Origin: Excoecaria cochinchinensis
Taxonomy: Eukaryota > Streptophyta > Magnoliopsida > Malpighiales > Euphorbiaceae
Direction of reading: 5' to 3'
NCBI GenBank assembly: GCA_947683425.1
Contig: CANTUQ010000073.1
Location: 13,497,001-13,561,000 of the forward strand
Length of the DNA stretch: 64,000 nt
In this document: positions 10,780 through 21,358 of the stretch, one piece after another
Position numbering within the stretch: the first letter of the stretch is position 1
Layout of the letters: every line of letters begins with the position of its first letter
Made by a program: the position numbers and the translations under genes
Notes under the pieces: generated by a model
Told to the model about the DNA's origin: nothing
The model's input: the letters and a program-made list of their open reading frames with translations, nothing else
Database searches by the model: none

Positions 10780-11517
10780 ACCCGTAAGGTACCGCTACGC
10801 ATTTACTCATTACCCACTACTGTGAGTCAGCAGGTGTCATAATTTGTTTAGTTATGCTATGAGAATATGAATTCGAATGATCATGAGTATGCTTATAAGT
10901 ATTTGAATCTGAATGACTCTTATATGAGCATATGAATCTGTTGGCATATGAATATGTTTATTGAACCTTTGAATGGTTATGAATGGAATTTTATTGTGAT
11001 TATACCTTATGATTTTTAGTATGCCATTTCGTATGTGAATTGCCTTCACGACCATTGTGAATGGCCGTCCATATATTGTTGTTTCTTTCTCCACTAAGCG
11101 TTATCGCTTAGCACAGTGTTTCCACCCGTGCAGGTGCGGAAGGTGTATAGCTTTTGGGAGAGTTGCCGCCAGTCAAGCCAACACAATGGGATTATTGATA
11201 GGACATAGTTTCTTTTTGTATCATCATTATTTTATAATAGTGGTCTCTCTTGTATATAGTATTTTGTTAAGCTTTCGCTATGTACCTCTAAATGATGCAA
11301 TTATATTGGTATCAGAACAGTTATGTAATTGAATATTGTTATTCTATGAATGAATGATCTTTTGGTTTTAAAGTTTTAATTTTCGTTGTTTATATGTATG
11401 TTTATATTATGTGAATGTATGTTTGCTCCGTCATGTATGTTGTGTGACACCCCTGCTCGTACGGGTTATCACTCCCTCACGGATGGGTTCCCCTACGTAT
11501 GGGTAAGGGGTGTTACA
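10780..11517 (+). repeat. El2 left LTR, last 738 bases
   Basis: Matches 17934-18671 of the right LTR closely. The match begins abruptly at ACCCGTAAGGTACCG (10780). It contains the perfect CTAAGCGTTATCGCTTAG hairpin at 11094-11111. About 1.7 kb of LTR is missing to the left. Confidence 0.92.
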
Positions 11518-11522
11518 GTTTT

Positions 11523-11537
11523 TGGTATCAGAGCACC
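11523..11537 (+). promoter_or_regulatory. El2 primer-binding site (initiator tRNA-Met)
   Basis: TGGTATCAGAGCACC follows the LTR after the five-base spacer GTTTT. The first 12 bases match the complement of the initiator tRNA-Met 3' end. Confidence 0.9.
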
Positions 11538-11618
11538 GATTTAGGCATTTTCTAGGTGATTGTTGTGTTTAGACGTATGTTTAGGACTATGTTGGCTGAT
11601 GCTTTGTCTTTCTTTTAG

Positions 11619-12840
11619 ATGGATTATGATTCTGTTCGTGGGTTGTTTGAGGGGTCCGCTGAAAGTGTGAATCCCTAAGCTATTGATCCTTCAGTTTCTG
11701 TTTCAGCTCAAATACATAGGGTTCAGCCTGAGGCCGCAGCCATGCACTTCGAGGCAATGTTGAAGATTTCTCAGGGCATGGCTCGAGTCTTAGATAGGGT
11801 GACTGCTCCGAGAGCCCCTTAGAGAGCATGAGGAGAGCTGGTGCAGAGGATTTCTATGGGACCAGTCTGGATGAGTCTGAGCTTGCTAAGAAATGGATTG
11901 AGAAAGTAGAAAGAGTGTTTGTGGAGACTAGGTGTCCTGTTGATAGGCAAGTTGAGAGTGTGGTGGCTTTGCTTCAAGGATCTGCCTATAATTAGTGGAA
12001 GTTAGTTCGTAGACATCCTCAGTTGCCTGACCCGGTCACATGGGAGTTCTTCAAGAGAGAATTCACCAACAAGTATGTGACTAGGGAGTATAAGGATGCC
12101 AAGTGGGTACAGTTTCTGAGTTTGAAAGGGTTATGCCAGTTTCGGAATTTAAGAAAGAATTCAATCGTTTGGCTAAGTATGCTCCAGAAGGTGTTCTAAC
12201 TGAAGAGTTCAGATGTAGGCATTTTGAGGCCGGTTTGAATGAGTCGCTAAGAGCTATGATTATTTTCTTGATGAGTACTCTAAGCATTGGGTATTACCAG
12301 ATTGTGCAAGCGACTGTGCGGGCTGAGAGATCTGAGTCTATTTTGAGAGAGAGAGCTCAGAGGAGGAATCCCCCTCGTGGTGGATCTGGATCGTCATCAT
12401 CATCGGGTAAGAGGTCAAGGAACCCACATGATGAGTCTTCTTCAGGTCCGGCTTCGAGAGGCAGGAGGCAAGGTTCTGCTAGGGGTTCTAGTTCTGGCAG
12501 AGGTGGTTCTGGTTTGAGAACTAATTTATTGCCTGAGTGTTTGCACTGCAGTAAGCGCCATTGGGGTGAGTGTAGGTGGCTCACGGGTGGTTGTTTTAGA
12601 TGTGGTAGCACTGATCACTACTTGGCAAATTATCTGAGGTATAATGAGGCTTCTGGTGATCAGTGTGAGGCTAGTAGAGTTGGTTCTAATGCTCCGCAAG
12701 CTAGTCATGGTAGAGGCCGAGGTAGAGGTCGAGGCGGTCGGCATAGAGAGGGAGCTCCATCAGATTCTGTTGATCGTCCTTTGACGGTTCCTGCTAGAGC
12801 TTATGCCATGAGAGCTCGGGATGAGCAAGATGCCCCGGAT
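11619..12840 (+). pseudogene. El2 gag, broken
   Basis: Starts ATGGATTATGATTCT with an in-frame TAA 19 codons later. A one-base deletion at about 11818 (GCCCCTTAGAG against GCCCCAATAGA in El1) shifts the frame, a TGG-type codon is TAG near 11994, and about four bases are missing near 12126. From 12103 a long open stretch covers the gag core, the CLHCSKRHWGEC zinc motif and the basic RGRGRGRGGR tail. The CCHC knuckle CFRCGSTDHYLANY has Tyr in place of its last Cys. It runs into the protease without an obvious separate start, consistent with one gag-pol frame. Confidence 0.9.
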
Positions 12841-14700
12841 GTGATTGCTGGTAAGTTCCTACTCTTTGACACTAAGTTATATGCTCTAATTGACCCTGGC
12901 TCCACACACTCATATTTGTGCATGAGTATATTGTTTGATAAGATGCATGATGTTGACCAATTAGATTATAAGGTTTGTGTGACCAGTCCTTTAGGGCATA
13001 GTGTCAATGTGAGTAGACTGCATAGGAATTGTCCTCTTTTGGTTCAGGGTGTTGAGTTTCCTGCTGATTTGATTAGTTGCCTTTACGGGAGTTTGATTTG
13101 ATATTAGGTATGGATGGGCTTAGTAAGCATCGGGCAGTGGTTGATTGTCATAGAAAGGTAGTTGTGTTGTGAGATAGAGATCAGTCTTCAGTAGTTGTTA
13201 AAGGTTTAGGTTCGAGTTCTTTGAGTAATGTGATCTCCGCCATGCAAGATAAGAGATTTATGAGAAAGGGTTGTGAGGCATTCTTAGCAGTTGTTTTGGA
13301 CTCTAAGCGTGATCAGGTTGAGATTGATGGTATCCCCGTTGTTAGGGAGTTTGGTGATGTGTTTCTAAGTGAATTGCCTGGTTTGCCTCCCGAGAGAGAA
13401 GTGGAGTTGTCCATAGAGATTTTGCCGGGTAATTCACCCATTTCAAAAGCACCTTATCTGATGGCTCCTGTAGAGTTGAGAGAACTCAAAACTCAGCTAC
13501 AAGAGTTATTGGATAAGGGGTTTATTCGACCCAGCATATCTCCATAGGGAGCCCCGATTTTATTTGTCAAGAAGAAAGATGGCTCTTTAAGGATGTCTAT
13601 CAACTATAGGCAAATCAATAAGGTCACAGTTAAGAATAAGTATCCTTTACCTAGAGTCGATGATTTGTTTGATCAGCTTAGAGAAGCGGGTATCTTCTCC
13701 AAGATTGACCTTCAGTTGGGTTATTATCAGTTGCGAGTTCAGGATGCAGATGTGGTTAAGACTGCATTTCGGACGCGGTATGGCCACTATTAGTTTCTTA
13801 TGATGCTATTTTGTTTGACCAATGCACCTGCAGCTTTTATGGATTTGATGAACCGAGTGTTTAGGCCATATCTATACCGATTTGTAGTAGTGATTATAGA
13901 TGACATTTTGGTTTTCTTGAAGGATGAGAGTGAGCACGAAGAGTATCTTCGATTAGTATTGCAAGTGTTGAGGGAGCAGCATTTGTTTGCGAAGCTTAGC
14001 AAGTGTGACTTTTGGCTTCGAGAAGTGTCTTTCTTAGGGCATATTGTGTCGGCTAAGGGTATCCAAGTGCATCCAGTTAAGATTGAGGCGATTGTGGATT
14101 GGAAAGTGCCTAGGAATGTTCCTGAGGTGAGAAGCTTCCTTAGTTTGGCAGGCTACTACCATCGGTTTGTGAAGGATTTTTCGGTTATTGCTGCTCCTAT
14201 GACTAGATTGTTGAGGAAAGGAGTCAGATTTGAGTGGTCAGATAAGTGTCAACTGTGCTTTGAGAGGTTGAAGAGTTTGCTAGTTGAAGCTCCTATACTG
14301 ACTCAACCCACCTCGGGTAAAGAGTTTGTAATGTACAGTGATGCTTCGGGTATTGGACTCGGATGTGTGTTGATGCAAGAGGGTAAAGTAGTGGCTTATG
14401 CATCACGTCAGTTGAAACCTCATGAGAAGAACTATCCGACGCATGATTTGGAATTGGCGGCTGTGATCTTCGCTTTGAAGATTTGGCGGCATTATCTGTA
14501 TGGGGAGAAGTGTAGGATTTTCACGGACTATAAGAGTTTGAAGTATCTCCTCACGCAGAAAGAGTTAAACATGAGACAGCGCCGATGATTAGAGTTGTTT
14601 AAGGACTACGACTGCATTGTGGATTACCATCCGGGTAAAGCCAATGTGGTTGCGGATGCTTTGAGTCGAAAGTCAGTTTTGGCTTTATTTTTGAGGTGGC
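12841..14700 (+). pseudogene. El2 pol, protease-RT-RNase H, broken
   Basis: Protease DPGSTHSY lies near 12891-12914, with a frameshift near 13075 just before LGMD. The RT runs from ISKAPYLMAP through the RQINKVTVKNKYPLP region to IIDDILVF (Val-Ile-Ile before Asp-Asp) near 13890. Breaks: TGG to TAG at 13546, and GAG to TAG at 13791. RNase H shows SDASGIGLG, DLELAAVIFAL, FTDYKSL and ANVVADALSR, so its acidic residues look present; a Trp codon is TGA at 14586. Confidence 0.92.
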
Positions 14701-16232
14701 TCAGATGGAGGTTTGATTCAGATGGTGCCTTGGTTACCCAATTGAAAGTGCAGCCTACTTTGAGACAGTTGATTGTGGATGCTCAGAAGGATGATGTTAG
14801 ATTGCAACGGATTTTGCAAGAGGTTCAGCAGGGTAAGCAGTCTGAGTGTTTGGTTTTGGATGGAGTACTTATGTATAGGGATCGCTTGTGTGTGCCTGAG
14901 AATGATGAGTTGAGGAAGAAACTTTTGAGTGAGGCACACACTACGGTCTTTACTATGCATCCTGGTAGTGAGAAGATGTATCGAGATTTGAAGCAGTTCT
15001 ACTGGTGGTCTAGGATGAAGAGAGCTATTGTGGAATTCGTGGCAAAGTGTTTGACGTGTCAACAGGTAAAGGCTGAGCATCAAGTCCCTTCGGGATTGCT
15101 CACTCCTTTATCCGTTCCTCAGTGGAAATGGGATGATATTGCCATGGATTTTGTATCGAGTTTGCCAGTGACTCAGAGGAAACATGACTCGGTTTGGGTT
15201 ATTATGGATCGGCTTATGAAGTCAGCTCATTTTGTGCCAGTTAGAATGGATTACTCGATGGATAAGTTGGCCAATGTATATATGGATGAGGTAGTTCGGT
15301 TTCATGGTGTGCCTTTGTCGATAGTTTCAGATCGGGATGCAAGGTTCACATCTAAGTTTTGGAAAGAGTTACAGAGAGCTTTGGGTACCAAGTTGAACTT
15401 CAGTACAACGTTCTATCCTCAGATAGATTGTTAGTCCGAGCGAGTTATCTAGATTTTAGAGGATATGCTTCGGGCTTGTGCTTTGGATTTTTCTGGCAGT
15501 TGGGATCAGTATGTACGGCTTATGGAGTTTGCCTACAACAACAGTTATTAATCGAGCATTGGGATGTCATCGTTTGAGGCTTTGTATGGTCGACCGTGTA
15601 GGACTCCGGTTTGTTGGACAGAGTTAACTGAGAGATCTTTCATTGGGCCAGAGATGATTAGAGATACCAAAGAAAAGATCAGAGTTGTGCAGCGGAATCT
15701 GAAGGTGGCTAAGGATATGCAAAGATCCTATGCCAATCTGAAGAGAAAGGATATTCGGTTTGAAGTCGGGGATAAAGTTTTCCTTAAGGTTTCACCTTGG
15801 AAGAAAGTATTGCGGTTTGGCAAGAAGGGTAAACTTAGTCCTCGGTTCATTGGACCTTTTGAGATTTTGGATAGAGTTGGTTCGGTAGCCTATAGGTTGG
15901 CTTTACCGATGGAATTGGCTAAGATGCATGACGTCTTTCACGTCTCCATGTTTTGTCGGTATAGATCGGATCTATCGCATGTATTGTTAGTTCAGGATGT
16001 TCGAATTCAGCCGAATTACTCCTATGATGAAGAGCCGAATGTTATAGTAGCTTGGGAAGTGAGGCAGTTGAGAAATAAGCAAGTCCCTTTGGTCAAGGTT
16101 CTTTGGCAACATCACGGAGTCGAGAAAGCGAGTTGGGAGCCAGAGGCGACGATGAGCATTCAGTATCCACATCTGTTCAGTTCAGGTGAGAATTTCGAGG
16201 ACGAAATTCTTGTTAGTAGGGGAGAGTTGTAA
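14701..16232 (+). pseudogene. El2 integrase with chromodomain, broken by stops
   Basis: HHCC zinc region (HPGSEKMYRDLKQFYWW, CLTCQQ) and catalytic core (AMDF, IVSDRD, then DC*SERV) are readable. Stops near 15432 and 15450 are TAG where relatives have CAG; another stop is near 15548. The C-terminal domain from 15564 to the end is open for 222 codons and includes GKKGKLSPRFIGPF, MHDVFHVSMF and the chromodomain (VPLVKVLWQHHGVEKASWEPE). The frame continues through the polypurine tract (RGEL) and stops at TAA 16230-16232, formed by the first bases of the LTR. Confidence 0.92.
16217..16226 (+). promoter_or_regulatory. El2 polypurine tract
   Basis: AGGGGAGAG-type purine run directly before the LTR TG at 16228. 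It also encodes the last residues of integrase. Confidence 0.8.
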
Positions 16233-18671
16233 CACTCCAATTCCCCCCTATCAGTTTGAGCCATGTTTTCCATGTGTATGTGTGCATGTGTGAGAGTTTT
16301 GGCATGTGTTAAGGGTATTTTAGGAATAAATGCATGTTTTATGGGCTGTAATATAGTGTGGGTGCATGTATGTTTGTAGGATGTAAGTGTGTGGGTTGTC
16401 TTAGTGTGTGCATGCTCACATGTTGGTAGGGTGTGCATTAGTGAGGATAGTGTTGTGTGAGATGTCTTGCATGCTTGTAGGGTGTGAGTGGTCTATTTCC
16501 ACCAATGAGAGGGTGACATTTGGCTAGGGTTTAGGAATTGAGTTAAATAGAAGGAAAGGAAAAAGAACACAGCAATTGCTGTCTCTCTTTCCCGTTGCTC
16601 CTCTTCCTCCTCTTTACCTCTTCTTCCTTTTCTCTTCCTAAGTGTGCCCTAGTTGGATTCAAGTGATTTTTGGTGGGAATAGATCATCTCTCCAGCTCTA
16701 CATGGGTAAGTTTTGCTGTATTTTCTTCTTCTTCTTCATCTTTTCTCCTTCTTTGTTGGTTTGAGTTTTGATTTAGGGTTTGTGTTTGTTTGATTTTTGG
16801 GTGCCTCTATTAGTTGAGCCTCCTCGCGATCCCAAGGGAAAGGAGAAAGCAAGTGGTAGTGGTGCTCACTAAATTAGGAGGAAAGGATATCAGGTTTGGG
16901 AATTACTTATATTGTGATGTTTTTAGTTGTTGGTAAATTTTCTGGAAATTGGCATGTTGATGAGATTTATGATGGGTTAATTGCTTTGAGTTTGGAGTTA
17001 TTGTTTTGGAATTGTTAGATTGTGATTTTGTTGGTTTAAATGCTTTGTGGGTTGAAATGTGATTCATAATTGCTTGGATTATTAACTATGCTTATAATGT
17101 GTTCTTTTGGGTGTTAAGAGTTTTAAAAAGGTGAGTTTTGAGTTGGTTTTGATGTTTTAAATGGTCAATTTTAGGATGTGTTGTTTTGGGGTGTGAGTTG
17201 GGTTGAAATCTGGAGAATTTATGTGTTTCTGTCGTTCCGCACGGCGGTATGGTTTTGTCTTATCCCCGTGTGAATCCTGATAATTCCCTCAAAATTTTTA
17301 GCCGTGAGTTTACACGGCGGTAAGGATCTTCCCATACTGCCGTGTAAAATCATTCCGCCTTGTGAGATTTCGGAGCTGTGCATTTTACACGAGGGTATGG
17401 ATCTTCCATACCACCGTGTAAAAGCATTCTGCCTGTTGTGTGTGGCATGTTACATGGCGGTAAGGGTATATCATACCGCCGTGTAAAACGTCTCTGCCCT
17501 GCAAATTTTGAAGATTTCAACTTTTGTCTTTTTAATTCCTTTTTCCTTTATTATTGGTTTTAATCTTAGTTTGTGTCATTTCAATTAGCTCCTAATGTTA
17601 AATTGTATTTTTCTTGTGCCTTATCAAATTATATTGGATGATGTGTTTGAATGCGGAATGTGTTATGCATATCTAAGTTCATGGTTCTCCTTTATAAACA
17701 ATATGTTATACTTGAATGTGATTTAATGGATTATGCATGACCTGCAAGAGTCAGTCTAGTGGACAGTTAGGCATGCCTAAAAGAGTCCTTTAGCTACAGC
17801 CTCTTTACTGGTCTGGACCCTGATCAGGTCCCTATTTAGTTCCTCGTGAACTTCTACGTGTACGAATCTTGTTTAAGATCCCTTTGCAAAATGTATTTAA
17901 AAGAGAAAATGTGATACTGTTTTTTCGATTCGTACCCGTAAGGTACCGCTACGCGTTTACTCGTTATCCACTACTGTGAGTCAACAGGTGTTATGATTTG
18001 TTCAGTTATGCTATGAGAATATGAATTCAAATGATCATGAGTATGCTTATAAGTATTTGAATCTGAATGACTCTTATATGAGCATATGAATCTATTGGCA
18101 TATGAATATGTTTATTGAACCTTTGAATGGTTATGAATGAAATTTTACTGTGATTATACCTTATGATTTTCAGTATGCAATTTCGTATGTGAATTGCCTT
18201 GATGACCATTGTGAATGGCCGTCCATATATTGTTGTTTGTTTCCCCACTAAGCGTTATCGCTTAGCACGGTGTTTCCACTCGTGCAAGTGCGGAAGGTGT
18301 ATAGCTTTTGGTAGAGTTGCCGCCAGTCAAGCCAACACAGTGGGATTGTTGATAGGACATAGTTTCTTTTTGTATCATCATTATTTTGTAATAGTGATCT
18401 CTCTTGTATATAGTATTTTGTTAAGCTTCCGCTATGTACCTCTGAATGATGTAATTATGTTGGTATCAAAACAGTTATGTAATTAAATATTGTTATTCTA
18501 TGAATGAATGATCTTTTGGTTTTAAAGTTTTAATTTTCGCTGTTTATATGTATGTTTATATTATGTGAATGTATGTTTGTTCTTTCTTGTTTGTTGTGTG
18601 ACACCCCTGCTCGTACGGGTTCTCACTCCCTCGCGGATGAGTTCCCCTACGTATGGGCAGGAGGGGTTACA
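16228..18671 (+). repeat. El2 right LTR, complete, 2444 bp
   Basis: Begins TGTAACACTCC and ends GGGGTTACA. Landmarks: TTAAATAG near 16540 as a weak TATA-like box; donor-like GTAAGT at 16706; ATATCAG/GTTTGGGA acceptor-like box at 16890-16901; dyad array at about 17228-17492; 14-bp palindrome TTAGGCATGCCTAA at 17767-17780; hairpin CTAAGCGTTATCGCTTAG at 18248-18265. A pyrimidine-rich leader-like stretch occupies 16580-16640. Confidence 0.93.
17228..17492 (+). repeat. El2 LTR dyad array, TTACACGGCGGTA type
   Basis: Three or more long inverted repeats. At 17309-17348 the arms are TTTACACGGCGGTA and TACTGCCGTGTAAA; at 17384-17424 TTTTACACGAGGGTATGG faces CCATACCACCGTGTAAAA; a third spans about 17451-17488. 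El4 LTRs carry the same dyad type. Confidence 0.85.
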
Positions 18672-18806
18672 ATACACTCACCGGTGCACAAGTGAACTAC
18701 ACTATTACCTAAAAGGAACTTCTAGAAATTGTGTTTTCATTCAAAAAATTTAGGCCATACCTTTTTGGTGCAAAAGTCATAGTTTGGCTCGACCATGCAG
18801 CCTTTC
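18672..18806 (+). pseudogene. Athila RNase H, first part
   Basis: Reads TLTGAQVNYTIT*KELLEIVFSFKKF and then RPYLFGAKVIVWLDHAA, the middle of an Athila-type RNase H, with a stop where related elements have Glu. The reading continues at 21359 after the solo LTR S1 (FRHLFAKKDSKPRFITWVL). El2 cuts it on the left. Confidence 0.85.
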
Positions 18807-19765
18807 TGTAATGACCCAAATTGCACCCTAAAAGGATTTGTAGTGTTAATTACATTGTGAAGGTACAAGAGTAAACAGTATAAGTATGGATTTATGGGAA
18901 ATAAAGATGTAATTGAAAGGAAATTAAAGAATTTAAAAGAAAAATTTCAGATAAGGGACTAAGTGGGAGTTTGCCAAGGGAGTAAGTGGGAATTTGTTAA
19001 CTTGACAAATGGCATGAGCTGGAAATGCCACCTGTCATTTACATACAATATAAAGGGGTGAGTGGAGGCAAAATTTTATCTTATTACATGCATTTGGTCT
19101 AGCTATTCCCCAATTCTGCCTTCTCTCTCTTTGTTGTTCATTTTGCTTCTCATTTCTTTCTTCTTCTTCATTGGATTTCCTAAAGATTTGAGTTGGATTG
19201 GTTTGATGAGTTAAGTGATAAGTTAGAAAGGTAAGTATGGGTTAGAAGTTTAAGTTATCTTCTTCTTCTACCCAATTCTATTTGTGATTTATGTGTTAGT
19301 TTGGTTATTGGATTAAGAGTGTGTTTTGTTGGGTTTATGCAAGAAGATTTGGACAAGAGAAGAGACAAAGGCAAAGACAAGGTTTGAACTAGAAGGAGAA
19401 CTAAACAAGCTACTTTTGAGGTTTGGGATTTTACTTTCTAGTAATTGCATGTTGATTTAGTTGGGAAATTATGGGCTTTAAAAGAGTTCAACAGCTCTTT
19501 TAGTTGTTAAATTGTATATGGGTTAATATTGATGAGTTACATGATGCTTTATTGACAACTTAAAGTTGTATAGAGTTTTGACTATTTGCATGTTGATTAT
19601 ATGTTGTTACAAGTTATGTATGAGGAAGTTACTTGCATGTGATTGCTTGTTTGGAAGGCCATTTTGGCTGGAATTGGTGTTTGGTTGATTATATACATGT
19701 GAATAAAGGAAAGTATGTGAAAAGTATGTGCTAAAGATTTGTGAAGTTAGGAGTTAAAACACATA

Positions 19766-19966
19766 GTTCAGGCTCTGTCACAAGCGCGACAATCGAGAGC
19801 ATGACAGAGTGCTCCATAGGTATAGGTTTGCCAGACCATGTTCTATCGCGAACACGAGATTTATCGTGGGCGTGACAGAAGTGTTTTGGTTTTCTGTCGC
19901 GTGCGCGAGTTCTATCACGAGCACGACAGAAGGCATATCTGTGGTCTGCCACGAGTTTGACATAGT
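19766..19966 (+). repeat. S1 dyad array, TGTCGCG/CGCGACA type
   Basis: Four to five imperfect dyads such as CTGTCGCGTGCGCGAG and TATCACGAGCACGACAGA. The motif is related to that in the El1 LTR and lies at about the same offset (0.96-1.16 kb). Confidence 0.75.
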
Positions 19967-20974
19967 TAAAAGTTATGAATGCAAGTTATTTGTTCTTATT
20001 TGTGTATAATATTGCATTGGATTATAAATGACTATGCATAGTAAAGTTTAAAATGTTTAACATAAGTGAGAATATGAATAATATATTTGATGAGATTTGG
20101 TATAATTAATGTGCAATGTGAATATGAGATATTCGTGTGTACTATATGAACAAGTAAAATGAACATGAGCATGTTAGATATATATTGCTTTGGCATGACC
20201 GATAAGTAAACATGTATGTATGTATGTTCATAGTTCCAAAGTTAATATATGATGTGAGTTGGATGTTCAATGGTATGATAAGGTACTTGAGTAAATGTAA
20301 AGTATATGGTTTAGTGAATAGAGTCATAGTAGTGGATAGATAGGCATGCCTATAAAGGGTTAGAGTTGCAACTGCCAGAGTGGCACCATTTGTGTCTAGA
20401 GTTTGTTACCTTTCGGTATCTAGAGATTTGAGATTACGGTCTCTAGATGTTTAATACTTCTCGTTACTATCCTGAGTACCCGTATCCACCATCGATGTGA
20501 ATTTAGTCTATTCTATTAAATGATTATGACGATGCAAGAAATGCAATGACATGTTCACAAGTATATGATTGTACATGAGATGTAGTGATATGTTGTCACT
20601 TATCGTATATGATAAATGTTAGAGCTAAGGATATTGTGCATGCCAAAGTATACGTAAATGATATAGATGTGTTACTAATATGCTTGTTGTGAAGAATTTA
20701 CTAATGAATGTTATTACATGATAAGCATGATTGTAATTGATAAGTATATGGTGTGATGTTGCGACTTCGTTAGAAGTCTATTTGCTTTTCTGTATCCCCA
20801 CTGAGCCATCGCTCAACATGGGTGTTTTCTCGTGTAGGTATGCAGGTTCGGTATATAGAGTTGTGCATCTGCTGACCATTAGGAGTTGGAGCTTGGAGTT
20901 CTTTTTGTATGTGAAATGATTCTTTTAGTAATGTTTAGTGTAGTGATAATGTAGAGAGAATTTTGTATATGAAC

Positions 20975-21306
20975 TGTAAAAGTTTTAAAGAATGACTATG
21001 TAATTTGAAAGATGATAATATTATGTAATGTGATAACTAAACTTTGTGTAAGCATGTACAACCTCGTTTTAATTAATGATTTTTCACTTATAAGTTATTT
21101 ATAGTGTTTATTGATGTGAATTGTATAGTTTGTATGCATATGTAAAAGTTTTAAAGAATGACTATGTAATTTGAAAGATGATAATATTATGTAATGTGAT
21201 AACTAAACTTTGTGTAAGCATGTACAACCTTGTTTTAATTAATGATTTTTTGCTTATAAGTTATTTATAGTGTTTATTGATGTGAATTGTATAGATTGTA
21301 TGCGTA
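20975..21306 (+). repeat. 166-bp tandem duplication in S1
   Basis: TGTAAAAGTTTTAAAGAATG starts at 20975 and again at 21141, and the two 166-bp units are nearly identical (differences include CTCG/CTTG and TTCACT/TTTGCT). The recent duplication lies in the LTR region after the hairpin cluster. Confidence 0.9.
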
Positions 21307-21358
21307 GTGTGTGTGTGTAGCACTCCCTTATCCTCCCAAGGGGTATTGGGGCGCCACA

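Larger units (their letters stand above)
10780..18671 (+). mobile_element. El2: Ty3/gypsy chromovirus (Tekay/Del-like), left LTR truncated
   Basis: Same architecture as El1: partial LTR, PBS, gag, PR-RT-RNase H, integrase-chromodomain, PPT, LTR. It is the best preserved pol of the window, with long open stretches, but still carries many stops and frameshifts. The right LTR ends at 18671, directly inside the RNase H coding region of an Athila-type element, whose reading resumes at 18672 (TLTGAQVNYTIT). The matching left target duplication was lost with the left LTR end. Confidence 0.92.
18807..21358 (+). repeat. S1: solo LTR, 2552 bp, inserted in Athila RNase H
   Basis: Begins TGTAATGACCC and ends GGGGCGCCACA with no internal region. 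The flanks join into one reading frame when a five-base duplication is removed (CTTTC at 18802-18806 and TCTTC at 21359-21363, three of five identical). Landmarks: TATAAAGG at 19049-19056; GTAAGT at 19231; AGGTTTGGGA at 19419-19428; dyad array at 19766-19966; palindrome ATAGGCATGCCTAT at 20340-20353; a covariant hairpin TGAGC-CATC-GCTCA at 20802-20815. A solo LTR arises by recombination between the two LTRs of one element. Confidence 0.85.

Noticed and set aside
11057..11332. 91-codon frame in the El2 left LTR (and its twin at 18199-18486)
   Set aside because: Present in both LTR copies and overlaps the hairpin cluster, but the frame is not kept in other LTR families, so it is unlikely to be a conserved protein.
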